Below, piece after piece: positions 42,042 through 44,355 of a stretch of DNA of 44,355 nucleotides. Positions within the stretch are counted from its first letter, which is position 1. Every line of letters begins with the position of its first letter. Source of the DNA: Planctomycetota bacterium (GTDB lineage: Bacteria > Planctomycetota > Planctomycetia > Gemmatales > Gemmataceae). Below the pieces are notes generated by a model that saw only the letters and a program-made list of their open reading frames with translations, was not told where the DNA came from and searched no databases. The position numbers and the translations under genes were made by a program. The stretch lies in NCBI GenBank assembly GCA_016195405.1, contig JACPZP010000097.1:1-44355 (forward strand), read 5' to 3'.

Positions 42042-42620
42042 ATGAGTCTAATTCGTTGCCCAGATTGCGGAAACAAGATATCCACGTCCGCGACCGCCTG
42101 CCCAAAGTGCGGGCGACCTGTCACTCCCAAGCAAGCGACAAAGAAGAAGGGATCGTCTTTGGGTGGGTGCCTCGCCATCGTCGTCATCACCATCGGCGCG
42201 GTTGTCTACTTCGGCACTCGCGGAAGTGATCCGAACAAGACGCCGGAGATCAAAAAGAACTCGTCAGGGACAGACGTAGCTAACCGCATCCCATACAGCG
42301 TGCTTGAGAATCTAAAGGGAACTCACGGCTCTACCTGGGTCGTCTTGCTTGACCAAAAGTACCTCAACGAGAAAGACCTGCGGGCGCTTGGCGAGACGCT
42401 TCGTTACGACCGGCGCAATGAAGAGTTAGCGGTCGTTATGGTGTTCGACGATAAGAAGGCAGCCGCAATGCAAAAGAACTGGATGAAGCTAAACGATCAA
42501 GACGGTGAGTTTTTCGACAAGCACCTCATCGCGACGTACACGCGGAACATGGTCCTTTCAAACAAACAGCACAATTTCGTCGTTAACCTCGACGGCAAAG
42601 GCTTTGAGGTCAAGTATTGA
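42042..42620 (+). CDS. Zinc-ribbon membrane-anchored protein
   Basis: 192 residues. An N-terminal zinc ribbon (CPDCGNKISTSATACPKCG, four cysteines) is followed by a basic stretch, one membrane helix (about residues 39-58, GGCLAIVVITIGAVVYFG) and an outer domain of about 130 residues that I do not recognise (IPYSVLENLKGTHGSTWVVLLDQK, VMVFDDKKAAAMQ, TYTRNMVLSNKQHNFVVNLDGKGFEV). The outer part reads like a small secreted sensor or inhibitor domain. ATG 42042 lies 33 bases after the transposase stop; GCAGGG precedes it. Perhaps cargo of the mobile segment. Confidence 0.7.
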   Translation: MSLIRCPDCGNKISTSATACPKCGRPVTPKQATKKKGSSLGGCLAIVVITIGAVVYFGTRGSDPNKTPEIKKNSSGTDVANRIPYSVLENLKGTHGSTWVVLLDQKYLNEKDLRALGETLRYDRRNEELAVVMVFDDKKAAAMQKNWMKLNDQDGEFFDKHLIATYTRNMVLSNKQHNFVVNLDGKGFEVKY

Positions 42621-42754
42621 CGCGAGAGCTGTTTTGCGCGGACAATGAGAACATTCGGGACAGCCGGAGTAGCTACCGGCTCGGCCTGCCCGGTGAACGG
42701 TGTCGTATTCCTCGCCGTCTGCCGGGCGGGCGCTCCCAATCAAGGAATACACCG

Positions 42755-43024
42755 ATGGATTTCGTCGGCACAATCTGGAGCGGCAAACACGTTATTGCTC
42801 GTGGTGTTCCTGTCAGAATTGAGGACGTAGAAGCAACTCCGGGCGGAATCAAAGAGCGAATTGGCGTCTTGGTTCTTCCAGCTGGGACGCATCTTCCGAA
42901 CGGCGATTACGTTCTTGAGCGGGATGACGGTCAGCGCGGCAGCATCGTGGTCGAACACGATTACTATGACCATTTCAACGACTCAGAAGTTTCATTCATG
43001 GGGCCAGATCAATTTCATCCCTAA
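42755..43024 (+). CDS. Small hypothetical protein
   Basis: 89 residues, not recognised. Starts MDFVGTIWSGKHVIARGVPVRIEDVEATPG and has strand-rich pattern, ending VSFMGPDQFHP. ATG 42755 has AAGGA eight bases upstream, so the longer reading from 42617 is unlikely. No membrane segment or signal peptide. After its stop, another frame (about 43038-43241) continues with plausible protein-like sequence (LNILIGRICGLLAIAGKNEQD), which could be a second small gene or a frameshifted extension. Confidence 0.5.
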   Translation: MDFVGTIWSGKHVIARGVPVRIEDVEATPGGIKERIGVLVLPAGTHLPNGDYVLERDDGQRGSIVVEHDYYDHFNDSEVSFMGPDQFHP

Positions 43025-43234
43025 CGGTCATCCGCCTTCACTCAACATTCTCATTGGCAGGATTTGCGGACTCTTAGCCATTGCTGGCAAGAACGAGCAG
43101 GACATCGAATGGCAGATACGCGGCAAGGTGAGCAAGTCTCTTGGTCCCAATGGGTATGTTGTTAACCGGACTGACGGCAGTTGTGAAGTTAAGATTTTAA
43201 TCGGCCCTTTACCTGACCCGAAACCTTCCGAACC

Positions 43235-43255
43235 GAAATGAATCCCATTCATTTC
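43235..43255 (+). terminator. Small hairpin
   Basis: GAAATGAAT (43235-43243) and ATTCATTTC (43247-43255) are perfect complements around CCC. It lies at the end of the small-gene stretch. There is no T-run, so termination is uncertain. Confidence 0.4.
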
Positions 43256-43648
43256 AACGACTTACGATGCAAACTCCGCATGACGTGGTGAAACGTGTTT
43301 CCGCTTCCGACGTAAGCCGATGGCTCCGTTGGGGCAAGTTCGTTTCATTTCACGAGGTGGGCGGCGTCGTGAAATAAGTTGGCGGTGACGAAACGAATTC
43401 CACGGACGAAGGGAGGGCGGCGGAAGCGCTATTGGGCCGCCGGAAGCCAGAGGTCCAAACTCGGAGTCACAGACTCACGCAGAATCACGCACTTTGGCGG
43501 TGAGGTCGCCGACGCAAGACGTTGATGATATGAAGGTTGCGGCGGCGAAAATGTCAGGGACTCACAGACTCAAAGTCATATACCCCCACCAACGGCTGGA
43601 CCGGCTTGGGATGCGAACACGACGTTGATCGGGGACTGATGAGTCGTT
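43256..43648. other. Gene-free stretch
   Basis: No gene seen. It contains GTTCGTTTCATTTC at 43338-43351, identical to 39450-43463 numbering 39450-39463 on the far side of the accessory segment, plus repeated GACTCACAGACTCA-like text near 43466 and 43559. No tRNA or hairpin of note. Confidence 0.5.
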
Positions 43649-44131
43649 CTAGTCCTTGATCGGCGCCCACGCGCCGTTGGTTATGGTCGCGAGTTGCTTG
43701 GGCGTGAGTGAGAAAACGGCAAAGGGCGTTCCAGCAGCAGCCCAAATCACTTCATGCTGCTGAAGGTCTTCGTCCAGGAAGACGGTCATTTTCTCAACAT
43801 GGGCAAGCGGCGGCACCCCGCCAATGACGAAGCCGGTTTTGCTCCGAACAAAATCCGCATCAGCTTTTTCGACGGCTTCACGAGCGAAGGAGCCCAATCG
43901 GCTCTCACTCACACGGTTGACGCCGCTCATGACCGCCAAAAGCGCCCTTCCGCTTGGGTTGGTTCGAAACACAAGCGACTTGGCAATCTGCCCGACCCCG
44001 CAGCCGATGACCGCTGCCGCTTCCACGGCGGTTCTGGTCTTCTGGGGCAGTTCCAAAACCTTAGAGTCCAGGCCAAGATCCGAGAAGGCCTGCTGCACTC
44101 TGCGCGCGCTTTCTCGCAAGTCAGGGTTCAT
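43649..44131 (-). CDS. YbaK/EbsC-type aminoacyl-tRNA deacylase
   Basis: 160 residues of the YbaK/ProX editing fold, which hydrolyses mischarged tRNA such as Cys- or Ala-tRNAPro. Seen: VLELPQKTRTAVEAAAVIGCGVGQIAKSLVF with the active-site lysine, LLAVMSGVNRV, KTGFVIGGVPPLAH (GXXP) and TVFLDEDLQQHEVIWAAAGTPFAVFSLTPKQL. It looks intact. ATG 44131. It is a stand-alone editing enzyme; the specificity (YbaK or YeaK-like) cannot be told. Confidence 0.88.
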   Translation of the reverse strand: MNPDLRESARRVQQAFSDLGLDSKVLELPQKTRTAVEAAAVIGCGVGQIAKSLVFRTNPSGRALLAVMSGVNRVSESRLGSFAREAVEKADADFVRSKTGFVIGGVPPLAHVEKMTVFLDEDLQQHEVIWAAAGTPFAVFSLTPKQLATITNGAWAPIKD

Positions 44132-44343
44132 TGCTCTTTCTTGCCATGGAAAGGAGGCGGGCGACGAATCATTAATCTACAAGTCTCGACGTGGTTCGCA
44201 ATAATGATCAGGAACTAGACCCTAACCAAGCGTAATCCTGTCGTCCGTTCAAGAATTCTTCAAAAAAATTCGAAATCCCTTGGCTTTTCCGCGTCTTTGA
44301 AGTGTAGTCGCTTTCAAGGACACGAACAAGAAAGGGATTTCGA

Positions 44344-44355
44344 GTGAAAACTACC
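44344..44355 (+). CDS. Possible start of a gene cut by the window end
   Basis: GTGAAAACTACC would encode MKTT, preceded by AAAGGGA at about 44333-44338. ATTCGAAATCCCTT upstream (about 44265-44280) and AAGGGATTTCGAG at about 44331-44343 form an inverted repeat. Start of an IS transposase is possible, but four codons cannot prove it. Confidence 0.25.

Noticed and set aside
42861..43241. 126-codon frame overlapping the 89-residue protein
   Set aside because: Its first half is a shadow of the other frame. Only the part after 43038 looks protein-like and has no good start, so it is noted but not listed as a gene.

Overview
The window looks like part of a Planctomycetota chromosome. The evidence is the mix of families: a DUF1501 protein and a Gfo/Idh/MocA oxidoreductase with twin-arginine leaders, Ser/Thr kinases fused to TPR or PDZ modules, an ECF sigma factor with a long C-terminal membrane extension, a PQQ-type beta-propeller, a TIGR03067-like fragment, and many long palindromes between genes. 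Most of the window is GC-rich; the part from about 39.4 kb to the end is visibly less so. I cannot name a genus.

Layout. 1-4.85 kb (+): end of purA, then uppS, cdsA, a damaged phoH and a 7TM-HD (PgpH-like) hydrolase, i.e. envelope lipid and RNA/nucleotide housekeeping. 4.9-10 kb (-): a BFD-like ferredoxin, an orphan DNA methyltransferase, dus, a PAP2 phosphatase, a UbiA-type prenyltransferase and a TIM-barrel isomerase. 10-12 kb (+): a DUF4287/DUF5655 protein and mnmE. 12-15 kb (-): zf-HC2 anti-sigma factor and ECF sigma factor, two tRNA genes (Glu, Lys), ribBA. 15-18.5 kb (+): inositol-3-phosphate synthase running into a 5'-truncated kinase-TPR protein. 18.5-26.5 kb (-): three exported proteins (unknown, double VWA, DUF4139), a full Ser/Thr kinase with a PDZ domain, a TIGR03067 remnant and a 5'-truncated PQQ protein. 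26.5-34.9 kb (+): extended ECF sigma factor with a PDZ partner, then an OMF/HlyD/MacB-type efflux set without its ATPase, and tag. 34.9-39.4 kb: Gfo/Idh/MocA (-), then DUF1501, CDP-alcohol phosphatidyltransferase and an SDR epimerase (+).

39.4-44.35 kb is an accessory segment: a hypothetical gene, IS-end-like tandem repeats, an odd tRNA (anticodon CCC, C at position 33), a 61-residue ribbon-helix-helix protein divergent from a SWIM-zinc-finger DDE transposase, two small cargo-like genes, a YbaK-type deacylase, and at the right edge what may be the first codons of another gene. The RHH and transposase genes share a symmetric control region: a perfect 17-bp inverted repeat in which each arm carries the -10 box (TACAAT) of one promoter. 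This is the most system-like novelty here.

Two themes recur. Long palindromic repeats of several families sit between genes and in places form the 3' ends of coding regions. Several genes also have pieces missing at sharp edges (phoH linker, 7TM-HD outer domain, kinase N-lobe, PQQ N-terminus, efflux ATPase, ybeY). That is either real decay by deletion or repeated mis-joining in the assembly; the sequence alone cannot decide.
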